Shown here piece after piece: positions 7,196-16,226 of a stretch of DNA of 64,000 nucleotides (the first letter of the stretch is position 1; every line of letters begins with the position of its first letter). The DNA is from Leptospira sp. GIMC2001 (GTDB lineage: Bacteria; Spirochaetota; Leptospiria; Leptospirales; Leptospiraceae). The stretch covers positions 2,409,459 through 2,473,458 of the forward strand of contig NZ_CP115468.1 in assembly GCF_028462125.1 (NCBI RefSeq), in the 5' to 3' direction. The position numbers and the translations under genes were made by a program. The notes beneath the pieces are model-generated. The model was given only the letters and a program-made list of their open reading frames with translations. It was not told the origin of the DNA and did no database searches.

Positions 7196-9025
7196 TTAAG
7201 TCGTCTCGCCAGGCTCTTTTGAGTCGGAACTATTTCCATTGTTGCCAGGCTTAGGATTTTGCGAACGACCTCGCTTTCTTCCCGATCGGTAGTTTCTTTT
7301 ACCGCCAGAATGATGCTTACCAGATTTTGGTTGTTGAGAATTGGGTGCGTCATTTCCTACACCATCAATTCTATTGCCATCAACTCCACTGTCATTTTCT
7401 GATTCATCCAACCGATTGCCATCCGGTAGATTATTATCATTTCTCGCAGGATAGTTTTTATTTCCATCCGGAAGATTTCTATCATTTCGCGGTTTATGAC
7501 GATTGCCGTCTGGTTGGTTTCTTTCTGGCTTCTGTCTATTGCCGTCTGGTTGATTTCGTTCCAATGAATTGCGTTCTGATGGATTGTTGCTTCTTTCTCC
7601 ATCATTCTTATATCGATCTTCTCTCTGAGATCGATTGGCGTTATTTCTAGAATTGCCAGTGTCTGATCTATTCTCCGACGAATTGCGATTCTCTGAATTT
7701 GGATTCGTTCCTGAATTGGAATTGGATCCATGATTTCTGCGGTTGTGGTAGTCGCGCACTGGACGTTGTCTTAGAGAAATTTCCCAGAAAAATGCAGATT
7801 GCAAAGCTTGATCATCTTGCTTAGAAATTGCGATGATCTTAAAAGTCATAAACGCATCATAGAAATAATCTTTCTTCTTGAAGAATGCATTCTGGTCGGC
7901 TTTCTCATCTTCAATGGACAGGAATCTTGGTTGACTTGTAAATATCTTGATAAGCTTATCTTTGTCTCGCTTCGAAACTCCCATACTATCACAGAATGGA
8001 TCCAGCGCGACTTTTATATGATGTGCAGCACTGCTCTCGCTTTTATCGAGAGCTTCATTCACTAAATCATAAGCAATCAAAGCATAAAAAATACAAGGAG
8101 TCATTTCTTCTCGCTCTGACAATAACTTATCAACTATTGCGAGTCTTTTTCCAACTCCAGAATCGAGGAAATTATCTCCCCACTTATCATCTTTTTTTAT
8201 ATGAGCAAAAGGTTCTGGAATCATAACATCGAGTAGGTGATTCTCAGCGAGTCCCTTGAATATCAATGAAGTCCTCCAAGTACGAAAAATTTTATTGTAT
8301 TCTTCGATCAATCGAGCACTAGAAGCTTTTAGAATTTCTAAACGATTTTTCTTGATAGCTGCTTTTGTTTTTTTGTCAATTTCCAGACCCAAAAGAACTG
8401 AAAATTTAACAGCTCTTAGCATACGAACAGGATCTTCTTTGAAGGACATATCAGCATCGCCGATTACTCGGAGAATTCTATTGTTGATATCATCGAAGCC
8501 ACCAACATAGTCAATGATCGATTCGTTTCTTGTATCAAAATAAAGAGAGTTGATAGTAAAATCTCTTCTTGCGGCATCTTCTTTTGCCGTGCCGAACACA
8601 TTGTCCTTCTTGATCAGATAGTCTTTATCTTTATCATGAGATTCATTTCTATGATCGGGTAAGGAACGAAACGTAGAAACTTCAATAACTTTTCCCTTAA
8701 ATAAAACGTGTACGATTTTGAAACGCCGACCTATGATTCGGCAATTGTTAAACATCTTCTTGATCTGGTTGGGGGTTGCATTAGTAGCAACATCAAAATC
8801 TTTCGGCTTTCTGCCGATGATGAGATCGCGGACACCGCCGCCAACGACAAAGGCTTTATAGCCAAATTTGTTCAGTCTGTGGATGATTTTTAGAGCATCA
8901 GGATCAATCTGGGTTTTCCGAATGGTATGAGACTCGCGATAGTATCTTTTCCCTTCCGGATAGACCAGAACACTGTCCAGTGAACTGTCTTTCTTCCGGA
9001 AAAGATTTGCAAAAATTTTCAACAT
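7196..9025 (-). CDS. pcnB: PcnB-type poly(A) polymerase / tRNA nucleotidyltransferase with long disordered tail
   Basis: Class II nucleotidyltransferase that adds A residues to RNA 3' ends, or CCA to tRNA. The head domain shows [20 protein letters not shown] (the catalytic aspartates are in DFD), [12 protein letters not shown] and RMLRAVKF, typical of PcnB/CCA-adding enzymes. The catalytic body ends near residue 430. The remaining 180 residues are an Asn/Arg/Gly/Asp/Pro-rich tail with repeated PDGNR units, ending in a basic stretch ([15 protein letters not shown]). The tail is probably disordered and may bind RNA; E. coli PcnB has only a short basic tail. Whether the enzyme makes poly(A) or CCA cannot be told from sequence alone. 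The ATG at 9025 has no clear ribosome site. Confidence 0.85.
   Translation of the reverse strand: MLKIFANLFRKKDSSLDSVLVYPEGKRYYRESHTIRKTQIDPDALKIIHRLNKFGYKAFVVGGGVRDLIIGRKPKDFDVATNATPNQIKKMFNNCRIIGRRFKIVHVLFKGKVIEVSTFRSLPDHRNESHDKDKDYLIKKDNVFGTAKEDAARRDFTINSLYFDTRNESIIDYVGGFDDINNRILRVIGDADMSFKEDPVRMLRAVKFSVLLGLEIDKKTKAAIKKNRLEILKASSARLIEEYNKIFRTWRTSLIFKGLAENHLLDVMIPEPFAHIKKDDKWGDNFLDSGVGKRLAIVDKLLSEREEMTPCIFYALIAYDLVNEALDKSESSAAHHIKVALDPFCDSMGVSKRDKDKLIKIFTSQPRFLSIEDEKADQNAFFKKKDYFYDAFMTFKIIAISKQDDQALQSAFFWEISLRQRPVRDYHNRRNHGSNSNSGTNPNSENRNSSENRSDTGNSRNNANRSQREDRYKNDGERSNNPSERNSLERNQPDGNRQKPERNQPDGNRHKPRNDRNLPDGNKNYPARNDNNLPDGNRLDESENDSGVDGNRIDGVGNDAPNSQQPKSGKHHSGGKRNYRSGRKRGRSQNPKPGNNGNSSDSKEPGETT
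7416..7556 (-). repeat. In-frame PDGNR-coding repeats in the pcnB tail
   Basis: Four copies of an 18-base unit (7416-7433, 7461-7478, 7503-7520, 7539-7556), plus-strand form ATTGCCRTCYGGTTGRTT with variants. They are spaced 45, 42 and 36 bases apart, all multiples of three. They encode PDGNR/PDGNK units of the protein tail. Copies 3 and 4 are nearly identical, so copy-number change by recombination is possible. Confidence 0.8.
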
Positions 9026-9132
9026 ATTTGATAAGTCAAGTATCCCTCAGAAAACTGCTCAGGCAAGCAAAAATTAGGGTCAAAGGAAGTGGCTTGGAAA
9101 ATTTAACCCAAACGGTTACTCTCTATGAAAAG

Positions 9133-10104
9133 ATGCAGATGAAGTACATCCGCATGCGAAACCGATTCAAAAAATGGCAGATCAAAGGTCGGGAAAAAAT
9201 CTCTTTTATGGTCATTCCGCATTCCGAAAAGGTCGTAATCAGCCTAGATATGTCTTTTTCGATGCTTCTCTTCTTGAGCTTTCTCGCAAGCCTACTTTTT
9301 GTTCTCAGTTTGGGATTTTTGGTTTATTACAGCTTTATTTTTGATAGAAATGAGGAGATATTCCTGACGTCCAACCAAGACCAGACGACGTTCATCTACT
9401 ACAACTTACTTTCCGAAGATTTGGAAGAATCTGTCCGCGATCTGGAATCCCAGACCGAAAAACTCAACATGCTCGCTTGGGACGAAGTTTCATGGAAAAG
9501 GTTGATCACTCAAGACTATTTCCCAGAAATCACCCTACTTCGTCCAGATTACAACGAGATGGAGACCAATCTCAATTTATATCCACAGACTGTACTTGCG
9601 TATTCGGAGATGTCTGTTCGTCTCAAGAAACTCGAACCTGTCTTCCATAATGGAATCGATTATCTGGATATGAGAGAATCAATATTTTTGAATATTCCTA
9701 GAGGAAGACCATTAGGTGCAGGTGTCGGAAATGTTACTTCATCTTGGGGCAATCGTATGGATCCTTTTGGGATTTTACCTGTGGGTGAGTTCCATTCGGG
9801 AATCGATTTTGCTGCAGCCGAAGGAACTCCTATCTATGCAACTGCATCTGGGTATATTCCAAAAACCGAATTTAGTACTGGTGGACTTGGACGAAGTGTT
9901 CGGATCAATCATGATAATGGCTTTTTTACCCTCTATGGACATTGCTCTCAGATTCTTGTAAAAGAAGGTGATGTTGTAAAACGTGGTGATAAAATTGCTC
10001 TTGTTGGACAGACGGGTAAGGCTACTGGTGCCCATGTTCACTACGAAGTTAGAATTGGTTTGGATTCACCAATGGATCCAGAAGAATTCATCAACCTCGA
10101 CTAG
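9133..10104 (+). CDS. Membrane-anchored M23-family metallopeptidase
   Basis: A 323-residue protein with a basic N-terminus, one membrane segment (FSMLLFLSFLASLLFVLSLG), a coiled-coil-like periplasmic stretch and a C-terminal lysostaphin-type domain. The zinc ligands are visible in EFHSGIDFAA (His and Asp) and in GAHVHYEVR (the HxH). M23 enzymes cut peptidoglycan cross-bridges or act as scaffolds in division and envelope remodelling; the complete ligand set argues for an active enzyme. The open frame continues upstream to 8980, but that part overlaps pcnB antisense and is not protein-like, so I prefer the ATG at 9133 (9139 is equally possible). Lgt follows on the same strand after 44 bases. 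Confidence 0.85.
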   Translation: MQMKYIRMRNRFKKWQIKGREKISFMVIPHSEKVVISLDMSFSMLLFLSFLASLLFVLSLGFLVYYSFIFDRNEEIFLTSNQDQTTFIYYNLLSEDLEESVRDLESQTEKLNMLAWDEVSWKRLITQDYFPEITLLRPDYNEMETNLNLYPQTVLAYSEMSVRLKKLEPVFHNGIDYLDMRESIFLNIPRGRPLGAGVGNVTSSWGNRMDPFGILPVGEFHSGIDFAAAEGTPIYATASGYIPKTEFSTGGLGRSVRINHDNGFFTLYGHCSQILVKEGDVVKRGDKIALVGQTGKATGAHVHYEVRIGLDSPMDPEEFINLD

Positions 10105-10148
10105 ATATTTTGATTGCTCAAAACTAGAAACCCATTCAAAAAGTAAAT

Positions 10149-11105
10149 ATGATCGATAGAATACCCATTCCTAATCCGTTCGGTTGGGATGGCCCATCCA
10201 CTTTCAGCATTTTGATGATGCTGGCATTTTTAGTTGCCTCTTACATGTTACCCAGAGAATTCAAGAGGCGAGGACTCGAACCTGCCCATTCGGACAATAT
10301 GATCCTTCTCGGAATCATTGGAACATTGATAGGCGCAAAAGTATTTTTTATATTTGAAATTTGGGATCAGATTTTTGTATCTATGCCAGGATTCGATGGA
10401 AAATATTTATACCCTCTAACTCATTGGAGTGGATTTCCTGGACAGCCTGGAGTATGGAGTTCTCTATTCTCTGGTGGTGGCTTGGTTTTCTATGGAGGCT
10501 TTCTCACAGGTTTTCTATTCGTTTATCTTTATATGAAAGTAAAGCATCTAGACTATGGATCTTATTTGGATTCAATCGCGTCTTCAATGTCTATTGGTTA
10601 TGCGATCGGAAGACTTGGATGCTTTGTATCTGGTGATGGTTGTTATGGATTTGCGACTGATGCAAGCATTCCCTTCTTCGTTTTTGAATTCCACGGTGCT
10701 CATCCATCTGGCGTCCCAGTCTGGAATACTCCTGTTATGGAATCCATCATGGCTTTTGGTTATTTTGCATACTTCCATTACTGGGCAAGGTTTCAGCCTT
10801 TTCCAAAATTCAGTCTTACCTGCCAGTTTCTTATGATTCATGGCTTTGCTCGATTGATCATTGAATTCTTAAGAGTCAACAAGGCTGTTTTTCCATTCAT
10901 TGATCCACCCAATATGTCCAATATTCCCGACTCATCCCAGAATCCTGAATTTCTAACCGGATACTATTGGCATGGATTTAGCCAATCTCAGTATATTTCA
11001 TTGGCACTGATTGGATTTGGTTTATTCTTTTTTGTAAAAAACAAACTCTGGAAATTTTCAAAAATCGAACAAACTGCACAGCCAAAACTAGGTGGTTCCA
11101 AATGA
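10149..11105 (+). CDS. lgt: Prolipoprotein diacylglyceryl transferase family protein
   Basis: Polytopic membrane protein of 318 residues in the Lgt family, which transfers diacylglycerol from phosphatidylglycerol to the lipobox cysteine of prolipoproteins. Several hydrophobic helices and the motif [17 protein letters not shown] match the Lgt signature region and keep the conserved Arg of GRxG. However, the usual GRIGNF(I/L)NGE is changed to [10 protein letters not shown], so the conserved Asn residues are lost. This variant signature also occurs in Lgt-like proteins of other phyla, so function may be kept, but it could equally be a paralogue. The crotonase gene overlaps its stop by 4 bases (ATGA), so the two are translationally coupled. 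Confidence 0.8.
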   Translation: MIDRIPIPNPFGWDGPSTFSILMMLAFLVASYMLPREFKRRGLEPAHSDNMILLGIIGTLIGAKVFFIFEIWDQIFVSMPGFDGKYLYPLTHWSGFPGQPGVWSSLFSGGGLVFYGGFLTGFLFVYLYMKVKHLDYGSYLDSIASSMSIGYAIGRLGCFVSGDGCYGFATDASIPFFVFEFHGAHPSGVPVWNTPVMESIMAFGYFAYFHYWARFQPFPKFSLTCQFLMIHGFARLIIEFLRVNKAVFPFIDPPNMSNIPDSSQNPEFLTGYYWHGFSQSQYISLALIGFGLFFFVKNKLWKFSKIEQTAQPKLGGSK

Positions 11106-11929
11106 AAACAAAATTTGAATTTTTCGAAATAGAGCAAGAGGACGCTGTAGCAACTGTATATCTGAACAAACCGGAAAAACGAAACGCTATGGATTGGTCT
11201 TTTTGGAGAGACCTTCCTGAAGTTGTAGCAGAGATCAATGCAGAGAAATCCATTCGTGCCTTTATCATCGCAGGTCGAGGTAAATCCTTTTCAACTGGAT
11301 TGGATCTATCTCAATTCTTCCAAGAATTCAAGGGAGTTTTCCAAGGCGAGATTGCAGATCACCGAGAGAAACTCTATAAACTGATCATCGATATGCAAAA
11401 AGGTCTCAACGAAGTTCAAAATTCTCCAAAACCATCAATCATTGCCGTCCACAAACATTGCATTGGTGGTGGTCTTGATCTAATGGCTTGCGGAGATATT
11501 CGTTACTGCACAACCGATGCAATGATTTCACTACGGGAAGCTAAAGTTGCGATTGTCGCTGATATGGGTTCTCTTAATAGACTTCCCGGAATCATTGGAC
11601 AAGGACATACAAGAGAACTTGCTCTGACAGGCAAGGATATCTCAGGTGAAGAAGCTTTGCAGATGGGACTTGTTACTAAAGTATTCGATAATTATGAAGA
11701 TCTAATAGTAGGTGCCAAGAAAACAGCCAAGGAAATTGCAGACAACCCAGCACTAGTGATTCGCGGAGTCAAAGCTGTGATGAATTACTGTATGGATAAA
11801 TCTGTAAACGATGGTTTACAATTTGTAGCTGCTTGGAATACAGGGTTTTTGGATTCTCATGATTTTCGAGAAATCATAACTGCTTTTCATGAGAAAAAGA
11901 GACCAGTATTCAACAGTTTGGAAAAATAA
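11102..11929 (+). CDS. Crotonase-family protein, dienoyl-CoA isomerase-like
   Basis: Enoyl-CoA hydratase/isomerase superfamily, 275 residues, acting on CoA thioesters in fatty acid breakdown. The oxyanion-hole segments are [12 protein letters not shown] and [20 protein letters not shown]. The active-site stretch [22 protein letters not shown] carries Glu and Asp in the arrangement of delta3,5-delta2,4-dienoyl-CoA isomerase (ECH1) rather than the two glutamates of a hydratase. Leptospira live on long-chain fatty acids, so an auxiliary isomerase for unsaturated acids would fit. It overlaps lgt by ATGA. The exact substrate is inference. Confidence 0.85.
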   Translation: MKTKFEFFEIEQEDAVATVYLNKPEKRNAMDWSFWRDLPEVVAEINAEKSIRAFIIAGRGKSFSTGLDLSQFFQEFKGVFQGEIADHREKLYKLIIDMQKGLNEVQNSPKPSIIAVHKHCIGGGLDLMACGDIRYCTTDAMISLREAKVAIVADMGSLNRLPGIIGQGHTRELALTGKDISGEEALQMGLVTKVFDNYEDLIVGAKKTAKEIADNPALVIRGVKAVMNYCMDKSVNDGLQFVAAWNTGFLDSHDFREIITAFHEKKRPVFNSLEK

Positions 11930-11943
11930 AATTGACCAAACTA

Positions 11944-12129
11944 TTATGCTATAGTATCCAAAAGCCGTTCTTTGCCAGTTTGTGCTTGGATGTTTTGTTG
12001 AACTGCGAGCTTCATGAGTTTTTCGGATGTATCCATCTGCGCTTGGAATATCTCCTTGGGCAGATTGGCTATCCTCTCAATCATATTCGAAGCATTTGTT
12101 TGAGCTTGGTTGTATCCAGATATTTGCAT
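11944..12129 (-). CDS. Small conserved-looking protein, 61 aa
   Basis: A 61-residue Gln/Asn-rich, mostly helical protein starting MQISGYNQAQTNASNMIERI and ending GKERLLDTIA. A good ribosome site (TTGGGAG, 9 bases from the ATG) and clean spacing between the converging crotonase gene and the divergent TPR gene support it as real. No membrane segment or signal is visible. It faintly recalls short YjfB-like putative motility proteins in length and helix pattern, but I cannot assign it. Confidence 0.6.
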   Translation of the reverse strand: MQISGYNQAQTNASNMIERIANLPKEIFQAQMDTSEKLMKLAVQQNIQAQTGKERLLDTIA

Positions 12130-12193
12130 TTTAAGTTACTCCCAATTCTATCATCGGAGAAATTAGCGAGAGCTTAAGTGAATTTCAAAAAAA

Positions 12194-13042
12194 ATGGATC
12201 AATTTCTCACCCTCACAAAAATAGCCATCGATCAAGAAAAATCGAAAGATTATACAAGAGCCTTCAATAGCTTCAATAAAGCCCTGGCTTTTACAAAAGA
12301 CGAAAATACCATTCTAAAGATCCGATCCAGGCAGGCTTGGTGTTTGCACCTGGTTGGGAACCCAGACGAAACCCAGAACATCTATGAACAATTGATTGAG
12401 AGTTATCCCCAGAACTCTTGGAGTTATTTGCTGTATGCTCGCTATCTTATCAAAACTAAGCGCTTCAAAGCTGCAAAAACCCTACTTGCCAAAGCATCTA
12501 AGGTATTCCAAGACAATCTAGAAATTTATCTCACACTCGCATCCCTTCTCAAAGATATGGAAAGATCCAATGAGGCGATTGATGTTTTAAAACTGGCACT
12601 CGCTCAAGAAACGCTCACTCGAGGACGTGGGATTCGAAGAAAGGATATGTGGGCTGAACTTGGAAGTCTGTTCTTTCAAAGAGGCGATTACAATTCAGCA
12701 ATTTCAGCACTCAAAAAATCTCTTCGTATGGATACGGAAGATCATTTCTTGCATTATGATATTCTCGGGCTTTGTTATCTACTGGTTGGTGATCCAGAAA
12801 ACTCAGTCTATTTTATCGATAAATATGTTCAATTCAATGGTGAAGTGGATGTGGAATTGCTCGTAATCAAAGCGCGAGCTCATACGAGATTGGGCGCGAA
12901 TCATCTTGCATGTGCAAGTCTTCTACAAGCATATAGTGTTGACGATAGATTGATATTGGATGCCGATGATATGGTTGATCTTGCCCCACTGAAGCAGATT
13001 GGTTTCTTAGAAACATTAGAAAATTTGGAAATTGAAGATTAG
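12194..13042 (+). CDS. TPR-repeat protein
   Basis: Cytoplasmic 282-residue protein built of tetratricopeptide-like helix pairs. Units are visible as DYTRAFNSFNKALAF, NSWSYLLYARYLIKTKRFKAAKTL, LEIYLTLASLLKDMERSNEAIDVL, MWAELGSLFFQRGDYNSAISALKKSL and HYDILGLCYLLVGDPENSV. No signal peptide or catalytic domain is visible, so a protein-interaction role is all that can be said. An AAAAAAAA stretch instead of a ribosome site precedes the ATG. A hairpin terminator after the gene serves the converging transcript. Confidence 0.85.
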   Translation: MDQFLTLTKIAIDQEKSKDYTRAFNSFNKALAFTKDENTILKIRSRQAWCLHLVGNPDETQNIYEQLIESYPQNSWSYLLYARYLIKTKRFKAAKTLLAKASKVFQDNLEIYLTLASLLKDMERSNEAIDVLKLALAQETLTRGRGIRRKDMWAELGSLFFQRGDYNSAISALKKSLRMDTEDHFLHYDILGLCYLLVGDPENSVYFIDKYVQFNGEVDVELLVIKARAHTRLGANHLACASLLQAYSVDDRLILDADDMVDLAPLKQIGFLETLENLEIED

Positions 13043-13081
13043 AAAAAACAGGTCCTTCGGGTTATTGTAAGAAGAAGGACC
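13043..13081 (-). terminator. Rho-independent terminator of the GT39-like gene
   Basis: Perfect 8-bp stem (GGTCCTTC 13051-13058, GAAGGACC 13074-13081) with a 15-base loop. Read on the minus strand it is followed by CTGTTTTTT. It lies about 100 bases after the stop at 13185. Confidence 0.75.
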
Positions 13082-13184
13082 CCAGTTAACCAGATATACA
13101 CAACTTATTGCTAAATAGAAAAAGAAAACACTTCTTCTAATTTAGCACTTAGCCTAATTATAAAATCGGATCAAATGGAAATCT

Positions 13185-14840
13185 TCACTGCTTTTTTTTG
13201 ACTTTTATAAGCAATATTTTTGTTGTCAAAAAATTTCTTTTGTTCTTGAGAAAGAATTCTAACTTTGGAGTAGCTACTTTGTATGAATCTTTGGATAGAA
13301 CAACCTCAGTCTCAATTTGATTGTCCATAAATTCCTCAAAATTTTTCAGACTATCTTCCGGTAGAACAACTAGTCTTGTAAATTCTTCATTCAATACTGT
13401 TAGAAATTTTGTTTTATCATACACATTTCTAAAAAGTCGCTTTGAATAAAAACCATAGGATCTTTTAGAACTTGAAATTCTGTAGGTATACAATATTTCT
13501 TTCGCAGGTTCGATCTCTCGTACCTTTGCACCAATTTCTGAAGCTGGTTGGTAGCTTACAAGCAGTGGATATATATAGAGACTTACAAGCAGTAAAGAAC
13601 CGAATGATCCAACAATGGGAAGTGCCAATTCTAGAGGAATCTTTCTTAAGATATAAACTAGTATCAGTATCGCAAGAATGGGGATCCACAATACCGACCA
13701 AAAATCTTCGAGAATAAAATAGGGAATAAATAAAATAAAAGCAAAATACAAAAAACCTATTATCAGATAGGAAAATCTTGTCCTTCTCGTATCATTCATG
13801 AACAAATCTTCTTCAACTATTCCCGAAAAAAGAATCGCACCGGCTGGCAATACCCAATAGACATACTGTGGAAGTTGGAATTTAGAAAAAGATATCAAAA
13901 ATAGAAATAAGAATAACCAGAATCCAAAAGTAAAATCTCGATCTTTATATTCATTTTCTCTAATTTTACGAAAGAATTCTTTGAACGAAATTTTCTTAAT
14001 AAATCTAAATGCGATAAAAAAGGCAGTCGTTGCCAATGGAAGAAAAAATGTTAAAAATCCCCAAGCGAAAGTTTTGTAGAAATAAAAAGGATCATATTTA
14101 ACATCATATAAATCTTTGTAAAATCTTCCAAAGGATTGTATCCATAGAAAAAATGATGGTCCATAGGTTGAATACTCTTGATAAAGAAAATAAGACCACA
14201 ATAACGGGAAAAAAATTGTTAACGGAAGACCAGTTACAATTCGAAGAGACCCAAGCAATTTCCAATCCCTTCGAAAAAGTATATCTCCGCCAATTGAAAT
14301 TGCAGGAATTACCATGGATATGGGACCTTTGGTAATAAACCCGAGTCCCATGGATATATACATAAGATAGAAATAGAATGGATTTCTCTTCCGACCCATA
14401 TAATAGAAGTAATGCGTAAATAAAATATAAGCTGTTAGGTAAACATCAATTTTTGGATCTACAACCATAGCATACAATCCAGGTGCTGCTAGATAAGATA
14501 GACATGCAATCCATGCCCTTCTCTCATTCTCCCAAATGAGAAATACCAATTTGAACAATACCCAAACGGAAAGAAATGTGATTATAATTGATGGTAGGCG
14601 AAACGCCCAGTTGCTTATACTTAGAAATTTAAAGAATGGAGCGATAGTCCAAAAAGTCAAAATCGGTTTATCTAAATACTTACGTCCGTTGTCAGTTATT
14701 TTAGTATATTCGCCATTACTCACCATCTCTCGCACAATTTCTGCGTATTGGGATGAGTCGATGTCGATGACATCAAGAGTCAATGTTGATAGATAGACAA
14801 TGGCAAACAGTCCAGCGATCAAAACAAAAATATTTTTCAT
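13185..14840 (-). CDS. GT39/ArnT-like membrane glycosyltransferase
   Basis: Integral membrane protein of 551 residues with about 11-12 hydrophobic helices and a soluble C-terminal domain (about 430-551). The first periplasmic loop contains DVIDIDSSQYAEIVREM and then KYLDKPILTFW, the arrangement of polyprenyl-phosphate-sugar-dependent GT39/ArnT/PMT enzymes. These move a sugar from a lipid carrier onto lipid A, protein or other envelope acceptors; the acceptor here is unknown. The frame extends to 14867, but an ATG at 14840 overlaps the stop of the upstream lipoprotein gene as ATGA, which fixes the start. The two genes are therefore coupled. Confidence 0.82.
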   Translation of the reverse strand: MKNIFVLIAGLFAIVYLSTLTLDVIDIDSSQYAEIVREMVSNGEYTKITDNGRKYLDKPILTFWTIAPFFKFLSISNWAFRLPSIIITFLSVWVLFKLVFLIWENERRAWIACLSYLAAPGLYAMVVDPKIDVYLTAYILFTHYFYYMGRKRNPFYFYLMYISMGLGFITKGPISMVIPAISIGGDILFRRDWKLLGSLRIVTGLPLTIFFPLLWSYFLYQEYSTYGPSFFLWIQSFGRFYKDLYDVKYDPFYFYKTFAWGFLTFFLPLATTAFFIAFRFIKKISFKEFFRKIRENEYKDRDFTFGFWLFLFLFLISFSKFQLPQYVYWVLPAGAILFSGIVEEDLFMNDTRRTRFSYLIIGFLYFAFILFIPYFILEDFWSVLWIPILAILILVYILRKIPLELALPIVGSFGSLLLVSLYIYPLLVSYQPASEIGAKVREIEPAKEILYTYRISSSKRSYGFYSKRLFRNVYDKTKFLTVLNEEFTRLVVLPEDSLKNFEEFMDNQIETEVVLSKDSYKVATPKLEFFLKNKRNFLTTKILLIKVKKKQ

Positions 14841-15133
14841 TCTAAAGCGCCACTTTGTAAAATACACTCACGAAAACCGTCACAAGAATCTGGCTCTTCC
14901 TCGTAACATCTCAAGATATCACCTTGAATCATTGTACAACCTTGCACACATTGAATCTTACCCGAACTTCGATCATTGGGATTTAATTTGATATTTCTCG
15001 CCTCTTCTACGCAGCGAACAAAATAATCGCAAGCCCCATTGCATTGCTCTTCAATAATATCTTTGCAGGAAGCTAAGAATCCGATATTCAGTAAACAGAT
15101 AATAAGGAGAATGGAAAATCTTGGAGATTTCAT
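14837..15133 (-). CDS. Small Cys-rich lipoprotein
   Basis: A 98-residue protein with a hydrophobic signal peptide and spirochaete-type lipobox (GFLASC), so probably lipid-anchored at about Cys23. The mature part has many cysteines (EEQCNGACDYFVRC, IQCVQGC, ILRCYEEEPDSCDGFREC), which suggests several disulfides in the periplasm or at the surface. It belongs to the style of short Cys-rich lipoproteins common in Leptospira; no function is known to me. It is translationally coupled to the downstream glycosyltransferase gene and follows rlmN after 27 bases. Confidence 0.78.
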   Translation of the reverse strand: MKSPRFSILLIICLLNIGFLASCKDIIEEQCNGACDYFVRCVEEARNIKLNPNDRSSGKIQCVQGCTMIQGDILRCYEEEPDSCDGFRECILQSGALE

Positions 15134-15160
15134 AATCGTTAATACGATTATCAGAAAGCC

Positions 15161-16222
15161 TTAGGAAATGGAAACTATTTCTTCATCGCGACTGAGAGCT
15201 AGCATCCCACAAGCTCCCCCGATTTCTTTACCTGGAGAACGGCGATTCATAACAGGTACCCGTGACTCTTTCTTGAGTCCCTGGACAAAACGTTCGACTT
15301 CGGAGTCACTTGGGCGCGACCATCCATGAAAACTTGTATTCAGCGGAATAACGTTAAATTTGCATTTATCAACTTTTTTGGCAATTTTGCCAAGAAGCTT
15401 AATATGATCGGATGACATATTGACACCTGGAATCATAACATATTCAAAAGTGATAAACCGATCCAGCTCTCGCACGAATCTCGCAGCAGAGTCTACCAAT
15501 TTGCTTAAGTCATGCTTGTCATTTACATCCATGATATCACTGCGGGTATTCGGGTCAGGTTGATTCAAGGATATGGCAAAATTAAAAGGTTCTTTATTGT
15601 CAATAAATCGGTGTATTCCAGGAACAACTCCTGCTGTAGAAATTGTAATTCGTTTTGCACCTAAATGGAAGGCATTTTCATGATTTAGGATTTTTGCCGC
15701 GCGGATTACTTCGAAGTAATTATGCAATGGTTCACCCATTCCCATAAATACTATGTTAGTTGCTCTATCTCCGACAATTCGTTCAACAGTTAAAACTTGG
15801 TCAAGAATTTGCCATGTTGTTAGATTGCCTTGAAATTCCAATTTACCAGTTGCACAGAATTTACAATTTAGAGTGCAACCAACTTGAGATGATATGCAGA
15901 TTGTTTTGCGTTCCCCATCTCCGCGAGGAATCCAAACTGCCTCAATTTCTTTTCCGGGAGATAGAGCGAAACTAAACTTCTGGGTTCCATCAGCAGAAAC
16001 AAGATGATGGGATACAGTAAGTTCTTCTAAATCTGTATGATTCTTTAATTTCTCTCGTAGTGCGGTAGGAAGATTCGTAAATTCATCCCAAGTCCGATAA
16101 CGATGTTTATAGATTCCTTCAAAAATCTGTGTTGCGCGAAATTTTGGCTCACCCAATGGAACTAAGAACTCTTGGAGTTCTGGAATCAATTTTCCTTTCG
16201 GGTTGAAAATTTCTTCTTTCAT
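15161..16222 (-). CDS. rlmN: 23S rRNA/tRNA adenine-C2 methyltransferase RlmN
   Basis: Radical-SAM enzyme that methylates C2 of A2503 in 23S rRNA and A37 in some tRNAs. The cluster motif is [13 protein letters not shown] (CxxxCxxC). [24 protein letters not shown] and FAISLN follow in the family order, and the C-terminal GGACGML carries the cysteine that resolves the protein-RNA intermediate. The length of 353 is normal. It starts 4 bases after the sufB stop, so it is in the same transcript; SufB-type iron-sulfur assembly and a 4Fe-4S enzyme together make sense, though this may be accidental. Confidence 0.96.
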   Translation of the reverse strand: MKEEIFNPKGKLIPELQEFLVPLGEPKFRATQIFEGIYKHRYRTWDEFTNLPTALREKLKNHTDLEELTVSHHLVSADGTQKFSFALSPGKEIEAVWIPRGDGERKTICISSQVGCTLNCKFCATGKLEFQGNLTTWQILDQVLTVERIVGDRATNIVFMGMGEPLHNYFEVIRAAKILNHENAFHLGAKRITISTAGVVPGIHRFIDNKEPFNFAISLNQPDPNTRSDIMDVNDKHDLSKLVDSAARFVRELDRFITFEYVMIPGVNMSSDHIKLLGKIAKKVDKCKFNVIPLNTSFHGWSRPSDSEVERFVQGLKKESRVPVMNRRSPGKEIGGACGMLALSRDEEIVSIS

Positions 16223-16226
16223 GCAA

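Noticed and set aside
7416..7556. CRISPR-like spacing of repeats in pcnB
   Set aside because: Repeats are in frame, within a coding tail, and intervals differ (45, 42, 36); not a CRISPR array.
7357..7731. Open frame of 124 codons on the minus strand inside pcnB
   Set aside because: It is another frame of the repeat-rich pcnB tail; open only because the repeats lack stops.
8980..9132. Upstream extension of the M23 peptidase frame
   Set aside because: Overlaps the pcnB start and has no protein-like character; the Met at 9133 gives a normal membrane-anchored protein.
11932..12177. Plus-strand frame of 81 codons after the crotonase gene
   Set aside because: Antisense to the better supported 61-aa gene; no ribosome site.
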